DNA from: Rhizobium sp. CIAT894
Lineage (GTDB): Bacteria > Pseudomonadota > Alphaproteobacteria > Rhizobiales > Rhizobiaceae
DNA: 64,000 nucleotides
Direction: 5' to 3'
Assembly (NCBI RefSeq): GCF_000172795.2
Contig: NZ_CP020947.1
Span: 1,801,001 to 1,865,000, forward strand
Position numbers and translations under genes: made by a program. A model generated the notes under the pieces. That model did no database searches. It worked only from the letters and a program-made list of their open reading frames with translations, and was not told the DNA's origin. Within the stretch, counting starts at the first letter, position 1; every line of letters begins with the position of its first letter. Of this stretch, positions 54,864-62,529 are shown piece after piece.

Positions 54864-55409
54864 TCACCGCGTCGGCGCGCGCCAGACGAAGCGGCCATCG
54901 CCGTCCTCGTCGGTGTAGAGAGGGGTGGCCCGGCCGATCACGGCGGCGGCCGGAAGCGGCCCGAAGTAGCGACCGTCCAGGCTGTCGCGGACCTGCCAGT
55001 TCATCAGGAACAACTCGCCGCCCGCGACCAGTCGGCAGCCCTGCCACACGGGGAGCGGGCGACCACGACGATCGCGGTCGAGGGCGTCGCCCAACGGCAC
55101 GCCGTCGACAGTGATGGCGAGCCCGGTCCGGCAAACGCGCTGTCCCGGGAGCGCGGCGACGCGCTTCAAAAGCGGCACGCCGCGCGGCAGGTAGCCGCCA
55201 TCGGATAGGAAGGTTGCGAGCGGCTCGGGCGCGTCGAGCGCCACCAGGTCGGTCGCTTCGAAAGTGTCGCTTGGGCTGATCGCATAGAGGCCGATCGGCG
55301 TGCTGGCGGAGGCGTTCCAGATGAGTTTTTTCGGGACATCGACGAACGATGCGATCGCGATCCCCATGGTCACGAAATAGGTGACCATCACATAGGCGAA
55401 GCGGCTCAT
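54864..55409 (-). CDS. traF: TraF-like S26 signal peptidase
   Basis: Inner-membrane serine protease that, in RP4-type systems, processes and cyclises the TrbC pilin. Of 181 residues, a membrane helix at 4-25, catalytic Ser36 in NASASTPIGLY and catalytic Lys82 in PLLKRVAALPGQRVC. The start overlaps the DUF2840 stop by four bases. Confidence 0.9.
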   Translation of the reverse strand: MSRFAYVMVTYFVTMGIAIASFVDVPKKLIWNASASTPIGLYAISPSDTFEATDLVALDAPEPLATFLSDGGYLPRGVPLLKRVAALPGQRVCRTGLAITVDGVPLGDALDRDRRGRPLPVWQGCRLVAGGELFLMNWQVRDSLDGRYFGPLPAAAVIGRATPLYTDEDGDGRFVWRAPTR

Positions 55410-55924
55410 GGCATGATCCTCCGGCGCAGGAGGAAGGCGCGATGCTGCTGCTCGGAGTAAGTCCGCGGCGGTTCACCGATGGTCAGGCGGTTTTGGACGT
55501 GCCGCCAGTGATCCGGCGAGACGTCGGTTGCCTCGATGCCGCGCGCCTCGATGGCGTCGATGTGGTGGAGCACGCGCTCGACCTTCGGCCAGCCATCGGC
55601 GCGCAACAGGATGTCACCGCCTGGGCTCACGAACGGCAGCGACTGGCAGCGCTCACCGGGATGGATACTGCGCACGATGTCGAGGCGCGAGAGCACGGTG
55701 CCGTAGTCGTTCGACGTCCAGCGAACGAAGGCGAAGACGCTACCCGGAGCGAAAGACACGACGCGCCGACGCCGGTCGAGGATCTGTTCGGCGGTCTCGT
55801 GGCCGAACCTGATCCAGAACTCGATCTTCTTTTCGATCCACGTCAGTTCGACATGAGTGAGGACATCGGCCGCAAATGCGCGCGGCAAGCCGCTGCGCTG
55901 CGACGTGTCGGCGGCGCCGATCAT
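55406..55924 (-). CDS. DUF2840 family protein
   Basis: A 172-residue cytoplasmic protein of DUF2840 (LTHVELTWIEKKIEFWIRFG; PGSVFAFVRWTSNDYGTVLSRLDIV in parts), found only in this type of element, between traF and the partition genes. Function is unknown. It overlaps both neighbours by four bases. Confidence 0.88.
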   Translation of the reverse strand: MIGAADTSQRSGLPRAFAADVLTHVELTWIEKKIEFWIRFGHETAEQILDRRRRVVSFAPGSVFAFVRWTSNDYGTVLSRLDIVRSIHPGERCQSLPFVSPGGDILLRADGWPKVERVLHHIDAIEARGIEATDVSPDHWRHVQNRLTIGEPPRTYSEQQHRAFLLRRRIMP

Positions 55925-56175
55925 CGCGGTTCTCCTTCGTTGCTGGCGAATTCGCGCTCGAACAGGGCGCGCAGCATGTCGGCGACCGTCTGCCCGCGCT
56001 GGAAGGCGGCGATCTTGATCCGGCCGCGCATATCGGCCGTCACATCGATCGTGAGCCGGGCGATGAAGTCGGCGCCGGCCTCCGCGCGCGGCGCTGGCCG
56101 GTCCGGGGCCTTGATCCAGCTCTCGGGATCGACCGGGCGGGATGCGAAGCTGTGTTTCGGGGACCGCTCGCTCAT
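55921..56175 (-). CDS. Ribbon-helix-helix protein, ParG-like partner of ParA
   Basis: An 84-residue protein: flexible N-terminus, then ADFIARLTIDVTADMRGRIKIAAFQRGQTVADMLRALFEREF, an RHH fold. Placed directly after parA with a four-base overlap, it is the expected centromere-binding partner in a type Ib partition pair, as ParG is to ParF. The assignment rests on position and fold. Confidence 0.8.
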   Translation of the reverse strand: MSERSPKHSFASRPVDPESWIKAPDRPAPRAEAGADFIARLTIDVTADMRGRIKIAAFQRGQTVADMLRALFEREFASNEGEPR

Positions 56176-56810
56176 GCTCCGAGCCTCGCGACTTCGGCAG
56201 CGAGCGCGGTTATCTCCCGCGCGGCAGGCGATGTATCGTCCTGTTCGGCCGCAAGCTGACCGCGCTGCACCACATCTGCGAAGGCGATGCGCTGGCCTAT
56301 GGTGGTCGCCAGCAGTGGCGGATCATGATCGGCGAGCGTTTCGGCGGTCTCTCTTGCGAGCACGGTGCGCGCAGCGCAGCGGTTGAGCACGAACCGCGCC
56401 TTGAGGTCCGGCCGGTAGATTCGCGCTTCGCCAAGCAGCGTGAGCATCTCGGCCGACGCCCAGCCGTCGAGTGGCGATGGCTGCACGGGGATCAGAACTA
56501 GGTCGGAAGCGAGCAGCGCCGAGCGCATCAGCCCGGCGACCCGCGGCGGCCCGTCGATGATGACGTGGTCGACATCGCGGGCGATCTCGGGCGCCTCGCG
56601 ATGCAGCGTATCGCGCGCTAGGCCGACGACACCGAACAATCGTGGCAGGCTTTCGCGCGCCCGCTGCTGGGACCAGTCGAGCGCAGACCCCTGTGGATCG
56701 GCGTCGATCAGGGTGACGCGATGGCCTTGCCGAGCCCACTCGCCGGCGAGATGGAGCGCGATCGTCGTCTTGCCGACACCGCCCTTCTGGTTGAGCAGCG
56801 CGACGATCAT
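56172..56810 (-). CDS. parA: ParA-family partition ATPase
   Basis: A 212-residue ParF/MinD-type ATPase with the deviant Walker A NQKGGVGKTTIALHL (residues 7-21), switch residues TLIDADPQGSALDW and VIIDGPP. There is no N-terminal HTH, so it is the small type Ib kind. GGGAG precedes the ATG. With the RHH protein it stabilises the element when it is extrachromosomal. A perfect palindrome 62 nt upstream is a likely operator or parS. Confidence 0.92.
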   Translation of the reverse strand: MIVALLNQKGGVGKTTIALHLAGEWARQGHRVTLIDADPQGSALDWSQQRARESLPRLFGVVGLARDTLHREAPEIARDVDHVIIDGPPRVAGLMRSALLASDLVLIPVQPSPLDGWASAEMLTLLGEARIYRPDLKARFVLNRCAARTVLARETAETLADHDPPLLATTIGQRIAFADVVQRGQLAAEQDDTSPAAREITALAAEVARLGA

Positions 56811-56871
56811 GACGGTCTCCCGGCGATCGGGGACTCGTCCACAGCGGCCGAAAATGGCCGTTGCGTTAGAA

Positions 56872-56888
56872 AGATTCCGAAGGAATCT
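56872..56888. promoter_or_regulatory. Palindrome upstream of parA
   Basis: AGATTCC-GAA-GGAATCT, perfect 7-bp arms with a 3-nt centre, 62 nt before the parA start, within an AT-richer stretch. It could be the RHH operator/parS or part of the origin. Confidence 0.5.
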
Positions 56889-56948
56889 AGGTTAGAGAAG
56901 TTACAGGGCTCGCAAGTTGCTGATTTAGCAAGCGGATTCGACGATTCC

Positions 56949-57012
56949 GGTCCCCGATAGCACGAGGATCGGGTCCTCGATGGCACGATGGGTCCGGTCC
57001 CTGATAGCACGA
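56949..57012. repeat. Three iterons between repA and parA (candidate oriV)
   Basis: The 17-mer GGTCCYYGATRGCACGA occurs three times, at 56949, 56972 and 56996, in direct orientation with 23- and 24-bp spacing, that is about two helical turns, so all face the same side of the DNA. The array ends 7 bp from the repA stop. TTATCCCCA at 57026 resembles a DnaA box. Iterons beside a replication initiator are the mark of a plasmid origin. Confidence 0.75.
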
Positions 57013-57018
57013 GACGAT

Positions 57019-57903
57019 TCACAGCTTATCCCCAGAGCGGGCGAGCGCGCGGCGACGCTGGCGCGGGATGCCGAGCGCGTGCGGGTCGTTGGGTTTGAAG
57101 GAGAGGATTTCGGGACCGCCGAGGCATTGCTCGATGGTCAGGCGATAGCCGGGCAGCGGCTGGCGACGGACGATGTCGCGCAGGTCGTAGGCGAAGTGCT
57201 TGAGTGGCGAGAGCGAGCCGGACTTGGCGTGGAGATGCGGAAAATCGAAGCTCCAGCCGAACTCCTGCTTTCCGCCGTGCTTGCGCACGAGCCGGTATAG
57301 CCAGCGTTCAAGGCCGCCCGTCAGACCGAAATAATCGCGGTCGATCGTCAGCACGAGCGCGTCGTCGAGGACGGCGGCGTAGAACCAGTCCGGCAGGATC
57401 AATTCGAGCCCGAGCGGCCGTCCGCGCGCATCGGCGCGCTCTTTCCACTCGTTGATCCAAGAGAAGCGGTGCAGCCGCCGTTCGGTCGGCTGGCGGATCG
57501 ATGTCGCCACCGTGGTCGACTGGAGGCGGTCGAGCGCGGCCTTCAGCCGGTCGTAGTCGCGTAAGGATACGCCTCGTCCGACGAATTGCAGAATCTCGTA
57601 GGGCGTGGTCGCCATCAGGCGCGACGGCCGCAAGCCGTGGTCGCGCGCCTCGACGATCTGGGACGCAGCCCAGATCAGCACGTCGGCATCCCAGATGGTG
57701 GCCATGCCATGCTCGGGCACGGCCTCGACGCGGATGACGACGGAGCCGGCCTTGAAGTCGATCGGAGCGATCCGCTTCGACTTGCCGAGCGCGAAGAACG
57801 GGTACGCCATCAGGTCCTGCGCATCGCGCGGCGCGAGATCGCCGGGCAGCGCCCGGAAGAGATCGAGCTGCTCGCGTTCGCTGCTGTGATGGCGCGCCGA
57901 CAT
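57019..57903 (-). CDS. repA: Replication initiator protein RepA (RPA family)
   Basis: A 294-residue initiator of the plasmid RepA/RPA family (PF10134 type): LAPRDAQDLMAYPFFALGKSKR, ATIWDADVLIWAASQI, RLQSTTVATSIRQPTERRLHRFSWI in parts, and a C-terminal winged-helix segment. The start is set at the ATG at 57903 (MSARHHSSEREQLDLF); an open frame to 58311 crosses the HTH gene. It presumably binds the iterons just past its stop codon. Confidence 0.9.
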   Translation of the reverse strand: MSARHHSSEREQLDLFRALPGDLAPRDAQDLMAYPFFALGKSKRIAPIDFKAGSVVIRVEAVPEHGMATIWDADVLIWAASQIVEARDHGLRPSRLMATTPYEILQFVGRGVSLRDYDRLKAALDRLQSTTVATSIRQPTERRLHRFSWINEWKERADARGRPLGLELILPDWFYAAVLDDALVLTIDRDYFGLTGGLERWLYRLVRKHGGKQEFGWSFDFPHLHAKSGSLSPLKHFAYDLRDIVRRQPLPGYRLTIEQCLGGPEILSFKPNDPHALGIPRQRRRALARSGDKL

Positions 57904-57914
57904 CCGCAGATCGC

Positions 57915-58196
57915 TCAGCGCTGGGGCGCGTGGCTGCGTGCCGCGCCTGCCGGTTCGTGACGCTTTGCCGGCAGGATCGTGTCGGTATCCGCGGTCGAAT
58001 TCTTGGTGCCACGATTGGCCCAGGCCTGCAGATCCGCGATCGCATAGACCACTCGACCACCGAGCTTTTTGAAAGCCGGTCCCGTGCCGTAGGTCCGATG
58101 CTTTTCCAGCGTGCGGCCCGACAGGCCGAGGAAGCGAGCCGCCTCCGGTGTACGCAGGAAGCGAGGGGGAACGTGGACTGTCGCGCTCTCGGCCAT
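57915..58196 (-). CDS. AlpA/MerR-like helix-turn-helix protein
   Basis: A 93-residue DNA-binding protein of the HTH_17 excisionase/AlpA type: FLRTPEAARFLGLSGRTLEKHRTYGTGPAFKKLGGRVVYAIADLQAWA in parts. It regularly precedes repA in these modules, 11 nt apart here, and likely controls it. A role as excisionase is possible, but no integrase is in the window. Confidence 0.85.
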   Translation of the reverse strand: MAESATVHVPPRFLRTPEAARFLGLSGRTLEKHRTYGTGPAFKKLGGRVVYAIADLQAWANRGTKNSTADTDTILPAKRHEPAGAARSHAPQR

Positions 58197-58329
58197 GATC
58201 GAAGCTCCGTGTGGTGCTGGGGTGCTGCCGGATGACGGCGGCGGTTCCAGCGCACGGTCGATCGATCGAAGGCGATCCGCGATGTCGAAGATTTCGAGAG
58301 ATAATCGACACCCTGGAGGGGCGTCGTTG

Positions 58330-58953
58330 CTATGATTTCCGCGGGCGCCGGAGCAGGTCGCGATAGCCACCGCGCACCAGCTTCATTCCGTCGCGAGCGA
58401 GGCGTATGGTCGTCTCGCGAAGCGCGTCTCCCGCCCACGAGGCTGCGTCGATCTTGTGATTTGGGAAGAGAGCGATGGCGATCGCGCGATAGGTCTGACG
58501 CTCTAGGCGCGCGTCGACTGCTCGGAGCATTTGTCTAAGGCGCTGCCTACGCTGCGTGGTCAATCGCGGGTCTGGCGACGTCGGCGGTGACCGCAGGCCG
58601 CGCCAGTATCGCGCGATCGCCTCGAGACGATCGGGCGTCGCGTCATCGAGAATGACGATTGCTGCGATTGGGCGCCCTCCGGTCTCGGGGTCGATCAGCC
58701 GCGCCCAAATGTCCCCGCCGACGGCCTCAATCCGCTCGGAAGTAGGATTTGCAGAAGGTATGCCTGGGACGTCATCGTCCGAAGCAGGTGCTGCCCATGT
58801 GGGAGCAGCCTGAAGGATTAGCGTCCACGGGTCGGCTTCGGGCGTCCAGCTCGTGTTTGCTGACGGCGCAGGGACGTCTGGGTTGGCTGCGAAAAGACAA
58901 CCCCCATTTGTCGGACAACGCCTTGAGTGCGGACGCGGAGTCGTGCCCTTCAC
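58330..58953 (-). CDS. DUF2285 (RovC-like DNA-binding) protein, C-terminal part of a frameshifted gene
   Basis: The DUF2285 region is clear: LTTQRRQRLRQMLRAVDARLERQTYRAIAIALF, then LRETTIRLARDGMKLVRGGYRDLLR, a HTH-like domain found in these elements. The nominal start at 58953 has no RBS and sits out of frame inside the gene at 58772. Homologues carry a DUF6499 N-terminus and DUF2285 in one chain; here they are in two frames that join at about 58895. Likely a transcription regulator if the frame is restored. Confidence 0.75.
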   Translation of the reverse strand: MKGTTPRPHSRRCPTNGGCLFAANPDVPAPSANTSWTPEADPWTLILQAAPTWAAPASDDDVPGIPSANPTSERIEAVGGDIWARLIDPETGGRPIAAIVILDDATPDRLEAIARYWRGLRSPPTSPDPRLTTQRRQRLRQMLRAVDARLERQTYRAIAIALFPNHKIDAASWAGDALRETTIRLARDGMKLVRGGYRDLLRRPRKS

Positions 58954-59083
58954 TGCGAAGCAACGCGTAGTCCCGCTGATACTCCGGATTTCGCCTCAGG
59001 AATTCCCAGGCCAAATCTGGAGCGTCAAGCTCATCAATGTAATCATAGGCGGTTGAGATCCGCCATCTGCCTTGCTCCGGCAT
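58772..59083 (-). CDS. DUF6499 domain, N-terminal part of a frameshifted DUF6499-DUF2285 gene
   Basis: Reads MPEQGRWRISTAYDYIDELD, APDLAWEFLRRNPEYQRDYALL, then WGLSF, all typical of the N-terminal DUF6499 domain. After WGLSF the residues lose family character (RSQPRRPCAVSKHELDARS), while the next frame gives AANPDVPAPSANTSWTPEAD, the expected continuation. One extra T in TTTT, or one extra G in GGGGG, near 58895-58905 explains this. The start at 59083 follows the usual family N-terminus. Confidence 0.75.
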   Translation of the reverse strand: MPEQGRWRISTAYDYIDELDAPDLAWEFLRRNPEYQRDYALLRSEGHDSASALKALSDKWGLSFRSQPRRPCAVSKHELDARSRPVDANPSGCSHMGSTCFGR

Positions 59084-59173
59084 CGTATGGCCTCCCACCC
59101 CTCGCTAAGCACGAGGACTGCAAGCTCTAACGATGCTCGGTAGAGTCGCAATTTGGGAAGCCCGAAGACCAGA

Positions 59174-59202
59174 GCGGGTGATGCGATTATTGCATCACCC
59201 GC
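59174..59202 (-). terminator. Perfect hairpin after the small ICE protein gene
   Basis: GCGGGTGATGC and GCATCACCCGC, perfect 11-bp arms with a 7-nt loop, 13 nt after the stop of the gene at 59215; it separates that gene from the DUF6499 gene. Confidence 0.7.
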
Positions 59203-59214
59203 CGGCTCAAATCG

Positions 59215-59478
59215 TTAATGAAAGCAGGTGCGGATCAGGTCGCGAAATCCGTTCTGGGTCATCCAATGCGCACGGGCCAGATGGTTCCTATAGACCTCTT
59301 CAGCGCGGGACTTCTCGCATTTTGCGTCGATTCCGAAGATGACTTCCGCCACTTCTTCCCAAGGCGCGCCGTCCGTTTCTGCGTCGAGCAGGCGCAGATA
59401 TGTCTTCAGATGCGCCCGATCGTAATCGGTCAGCCTAGCCTCCGTCGGAGGTTGGTCGAGATATTCGATTCCAGTCAT
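59215..59478 (-). CDS. Small conserved element protein
   Basis: An 87-residue acidic cytoplasmic protein: LTDYDRAHLKTYLRLLDAETDGAPWEEVAEVIFGID, then ARAHWMTQNGFRDLI. I associate this pattern with short proteins that accompany DUF2285 and RepA genes in the same kind of element, sometimes labelled DUF2285-related. GGGAGGGG precedes the ATG by 9 nt. Function unknown. Confidence 0.78.
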   Translation of the reverse strand: MTGIEYLDQPPTEARLTDYDRAHLKTYLRLLDAETDGAPWEEVAEVIFGIDAKCEKSRAEEVYRNHLARAHWMTQNGFRDLIRTCFH

Positions 59479-59570
59479 CGTTAACGCCCCTCCCGGTTCA
59501 TAACCGAAACGGATGGAGTTTGCACGGCGGTGATAGCGTATCGACGGCGGTGTTCGACGGTTTGCGCCAC

Positions 59571-59828
59571 TTAGGGCCTTCGTCGTGCTCGCTCACTGTT
59601 TTGCCGGACAATCATCACTCCTTCGCCCTGGTCGGAGTTGAGGAACACGATGCCGTTTTCCTCCAGCGCCCGCCGGACCTGATCGCGCGTCGACTCGTGA
59701 ACGGCGAGCCCGCTTTCGGACTCAACGCGCTTCAGAGCGGTCAGCGATACCAGGGCCTTGTCAGCGAGCGTCTCCTGATTCCATCCCAGTAACGCGCGTG
59801 CGGCCCGAGACTGTCGGGCGGTGATCAT
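59571..59828 (-). CDS. XRE-family transcriptional regulator
   Basis: An 85-residue Cro/CI-type HTH protein: ITARQSRAARALLGWNQETLADKALVSLTALKRVE in parts, then ALEENGIVFLNSDQGEGVMI, the short C-terminal motif of small XRE regulators in rhizobial elements. GGAGG lies 9 nt before the ATG at 59828. A perfect palindrome 44 nt upstream is probably its own operator, so autoregulation is expected; it may gate transfer. Confidence 0.88.
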   Translation of the reverse strand: MITARQSRAARALLGWNQETLADKALVSLTALKRVESESGLAVHESTRDQVRRALEENGIVFLNSDQGEGVMIVRQNSERARRRP

Positions 59829-59871
59829 GCATGACCACCTCCTACATCCGGGACTGCGCACGCCACGAAAA

Positions 59872-59886
59872 CGACTATAATAGTCG
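59872..59886. promoter_or_regulatory. Palindromic operator upstream of the XRE regulator
   Basis: CGACTAT-A-ATAGTCG, perfect 7-bp arms around one base, 44-58 nt before the start codon. The centre (TATAAT) also matches a -10 element, so repressor binding would block the promoter. Confidence 0.6.
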
Positions 59887-60014
59887 CCTTGGGATGGAAT
59901 GGCGAGCTTAAATCACGCCTTCGCGCTGGTTTCCAAAGAACGCTGCGGCAAACCGATTCGGTCGCCTTGCATCGCTCAGGCCCCGACCTCTCGGCCGGGG
60001 CCTTGCGCAGCGCC

Positions 60015-60341
60015 TCAGTCGCCGCGCCGACCGTTGGGGCGGGACCAGATCAGCGAGAAAGTGTCGCCATCCTCGTCGTCGAAAAGGTTGGCGTAGATCG
60101 GGGCGTTGAAGCTCGGATCGTCGAGCTTGAGGCCCAGATAGTCGCGTCCCTCGGTGGAGCGCTTGGACCAGGCTGCACCGATCTCGGCGCGGCCGACCAG
60201 GACCCGGTGGCTGGGGGCGTTGTCACCGGTGGCGCGCTGGTCGGGGACGATACGCACGTTCTTGGCCTGGACGCTGAGGGTGACGATTTCGCCGGTGAAC
60301 TCGTTCGAGCCGGTCTTCTTGAAAGTGCCGATGGTCGCCAT
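60015..60341 (-). CDS. DUF736 family protein 2
   Basis: A 108-residue DUF736 protein: MATIGTFKKTGSNEFTGEIVTL, WSKRSTEGRDYLGLKLDDPSF, ANLFDDEDGDTFSLIWSRP. It has the same beta-rich plan as the copy at 54470 but is only partly similar. GGAG is 8 nt before the ATG; the open frame to 60521 is leader. It stands alone, away from the transfer operon. Function unknown. Confidence 0.9.
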   Translation of the reverse strand: MATIGTFKKTGSNEFTGEIVTLSVQAKNVRIVPDQRATGDNAPSHRVLVGRAEIGAAWSKRSTEGRDYLGLKLDDPSFNAPIYANLFDDEDGDTFSLIWSRPNGRRGD

Positions 60342-60903
60342 TGTAAATCTCCTTTTTCGTTCCCGAGCCGCTCCATTGCGGCCTCGATGGCGATCGGTTG
60401 GCCGGAGGCGATCGACGGCGCACCCCGAAGGGGCCTGACAGCTAAGGAGGGCTTTCCTGTCTCGCGAGGAATGACGGCGCAGCCGGTAGGGGAAGAAAGT
60501 TCGACGCGGCTGTTGCGTCATAGGCGATCGCGGCGAAGCCGGCCTTCGGCCAGATCAAGCCATTGCAGAGGCCGTTTGGAGCGCTCGAGTGGCGGGCAGA
60601 AAGGGAGAGATGGCGGCCGCCACTTCCGCCAAGATGACATCGAAATGAACCTTACAGGCGAGCTCGTCCCTTGTCCGGGCCAATCATGGCATCACGACCA
60701 GCCGGTCTCCCGGGGGACGTCCCCGCATCACCGGATTTCGGCGCAAGCTCGGACGGCTGAAGCTGCGCCTGCGCGCGCCGTGGGTCGCTCTCAGTGCCGA
60801 ACGACGGTCCGCATTCTAAGCCCCGCAACCGCCCACACTCCTGACGGAGACGCACGCCTTGATCGTCGTCCTGGGCCGTACCGCGACGGTTAGATGCGTG
60901 ATC
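60342..60903. other. Long untranslated stretch upstream of DUF736-2
   Basis: No supportable gene. On the minus strand it includes a UUCG-type tetraloop hairpin (GCCCCTTCGGGGTGC, around 60431-60445) in what would be the DUF736-2 leader. Short frames on both strands lack RBS and protein character. Confidence 0.45.
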
Positions 60904-61347
60904 TCAGGCCCGCGCGAGGTGCCGGCCGGTGGGGCCGCCGGCCGTAGCCATTCCCGCGACCCGCACGAAGGCCGTGATGCCGACGGCGATCGCCCCGATG
61001 ACGGAGAATGTGATCTGCCAGGCGTCCGACGGCATCAGGTGCTTCACGATACCATGGGTGGCGTGAAAGCCCGCGACGGCTGCAGGTGCGACGAAGATGA
61101 CGGCGACGGCGAGCTTCAGCCACATCGGCCGTGCGAAGGTGATGAGTAGTTGACCGAACGCGAAGGTGACGGCCGCGGCGATCACGCCGATCAGGATTGC
61201 GCCGGGAATGCCGGCCCCGGTGCCGTGGGCCCAGGCGCCTGCTGCAAACCCCACGAAGGCCGGCAGCGCGAAGACTGCCAGCGTGAACAGCAGCCAGCAA
61301 AGCAAGCCTATTGCTGCGATGGATGCGAGTATAGCGAGAATGATCAT
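60904..61347 (-). CDS. Four-helix membrane protein of the element
   Basis: A 147-residue inner-membrane protein: helices MIILAILASIAAIGLLCWLL, FALPAFVGFAAGAWAHGTG, GAILIGVIAAAVTFAFGQ, and LAVAVIFVAPAAVAGF, with a fifth near the end. Such small glycine/alanine-rich membrane proteins are frequent in these elements without a known function. GGAGG precedes the ATG at 61347 by 8 nt. Confidence 0.75.
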   Translation of the reverse strand: MIILAILASIAAIGLLCWLLFTLAVFALPAFVGFAAGAWAHGTGAGIPGAILIGVIAAAVTFAFGQLLITFARPMWLKLAVAVIFVAPAAVAGFHATHGIVKHLMPSDAWQITFSVIGAIAVGITAFVRVAGMATAGGPTGRHLARA

Positions 61348-61488
61348 AGTGGTGGCCTCCGTTCCAAAAGGTCTGACGGTTGCGCCTGCCACCACCACCA
61401 CGGCGCGACCGGACTATAGCTCAAGATCGACCGCGCCGGGAGCGGAAATCGCGTGGGATTTCCGCTTCGGCGGACCGGGTTTCCCCGG

Positions 61489-61653
61489 TCAGGCGAAAGG
61501 ATCGATCTCATGGACTATCGCTGCGGTGTCGCCGTCATACTCGTTGGCCGGCATGACGGAGTGGGTGCCGTCGCCGGCCTGGAAGATGACGATGGCGGCC
61601 ATCAGCGAGGTGGCGAGGCTGAAGGCGAAGGCTTGCGCTTGCTTGAGGGACAT
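61489..61653 (-). CDS. 54-residue small protein
   Basis: Begins MSLKQAQAFAFSLATSLMAAIVIFQ, which is either a signal sequence or a membrane helix, followed by an acidic tail (PANEYDGDTAAIVHEIDPFA). GGAG precedes the ATG by 8 nt. It is conserved-looking in composition but I do not recognise it. It lies between the membrane protein gene and the 61872 gene, all on one strand. Confidence 0.6.
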   Translation of the reverse strand: MSLKQAQAFAFSLATSLMAAIVIFQAGDGTHSVMPANEYDGDTAAIVHEIDPFA

Positions 61654-61871
61654 CGATCCGGCTCCTGTTTAGAGCGGAGGACCATCCCCCGCTGACAGGC
61701 GCCCGAAGTGTCGGACTGGTCGCTGCAATCATCGCGAAGGCGCAGCCGTAGCGGCGGCATGCTCGCATAGCCGACCCTTTACGGGTTGATGGCGCCAAGC
61801 GGCCAGTCTGGCCAAGGATCAGCGCAGAAAAGCGGGTGTGGTGCTCGGCATCGGTAGCCGGCCCTGTCCCG

Positions 61872-62507
61872 TCAGTCGGGAAGCATCTGCATTCGCCATG
61901 CCGGGGCGTTGGCGATGTAGTCGCGGTAGGCATAGTTGATCAGGTCGCGCACCAGCTCGAGCAGCCCGCCGACCGGCAGACCGTCGAACGGATCGCCATG
62001 CGCCATGCCGTTGCGCCGCTGGCTGAGGCTGGGCTTCGCCTCGCCGGTGACGAACCCGATCGCCGTGCCGCCAGTGCGGACGATCATCGGGATGTGCGCG
62101 TCAGTCAGGCCGTCGACTTCCACCATGTGCTTCAGCATCGTCGCGAAGGTGCGGCCCTTCTTCGGGATCTGGCCGCCGTATCGGTCCATCGTGGCAAGTT
62201 CGAGGGCGATCAGCGCTGCGAGTTCGCCGGCCTTCACTACGTCGAGGTCGACCCAGCCCAGAAGGTAGAGCGTCTGCGCACGCGCGAATTTCGCGCGCAC
62301 TATGTCAGGGATGCGCTCGTCGATGCCGAGGCCGACGATGAATCTCCGCCATGCCTGCGGATCGTCGAACTGAAGGAAACCACCGGGCATTCCCGGCGAC
62401 GGCCAGGGGATGATGAGCGGATCGGTACGCGGCGGAAGGTCCAGGTCGAGATTCAGAGGCTTTTCCTTTCTGATATTCGGCTGTGCAACAATACTCGCGA
62501 TCGACAA
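61872..62507 (-). CDS. Uncharacterised element protein with an RN-x-x-x-H-like motif, non-ATG start
   Basis: A 211-residue, mainly helical cytoplasmic protein: RAKFARAQTLYLLGWVDLDVVKAGELAALIALELA and, near residue 170, SQRRNGMAHGDPFDG followed by a C-terminal helix. RNxxxH before a final helix is the pattern of HEPN-type ribonucleases and of related HEPN-like families with unknown activity. No ATG is available before residue 87; the frame begins at a TTG (62507), and a CTG at about 62453 with AAGGA upstream is another possibility. Confidence 0.7.
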   Translation of the reverse strand: MSIASIVAQPNIRKEKPLNLDLDLPPRTDPLIIPWPSPGMPGGFLQFDDPQAWRRFIVGLGIDERIPDIVRAKFARAQTLYLLGWVDLDVVKAGELAALIALELATMDRYGGQIPKKGRTFATMLKHMVEVDGLTDAHIPMIVRTGGTAIGFVTGEAKPSLSQRRNGMAHGDPFDGLPVGGLLELVRDLINYAYRDYIANAPAWRMQMLPD

Positions 62508-62529
62508 GTATTGCGAAGTCTGACGGCGC

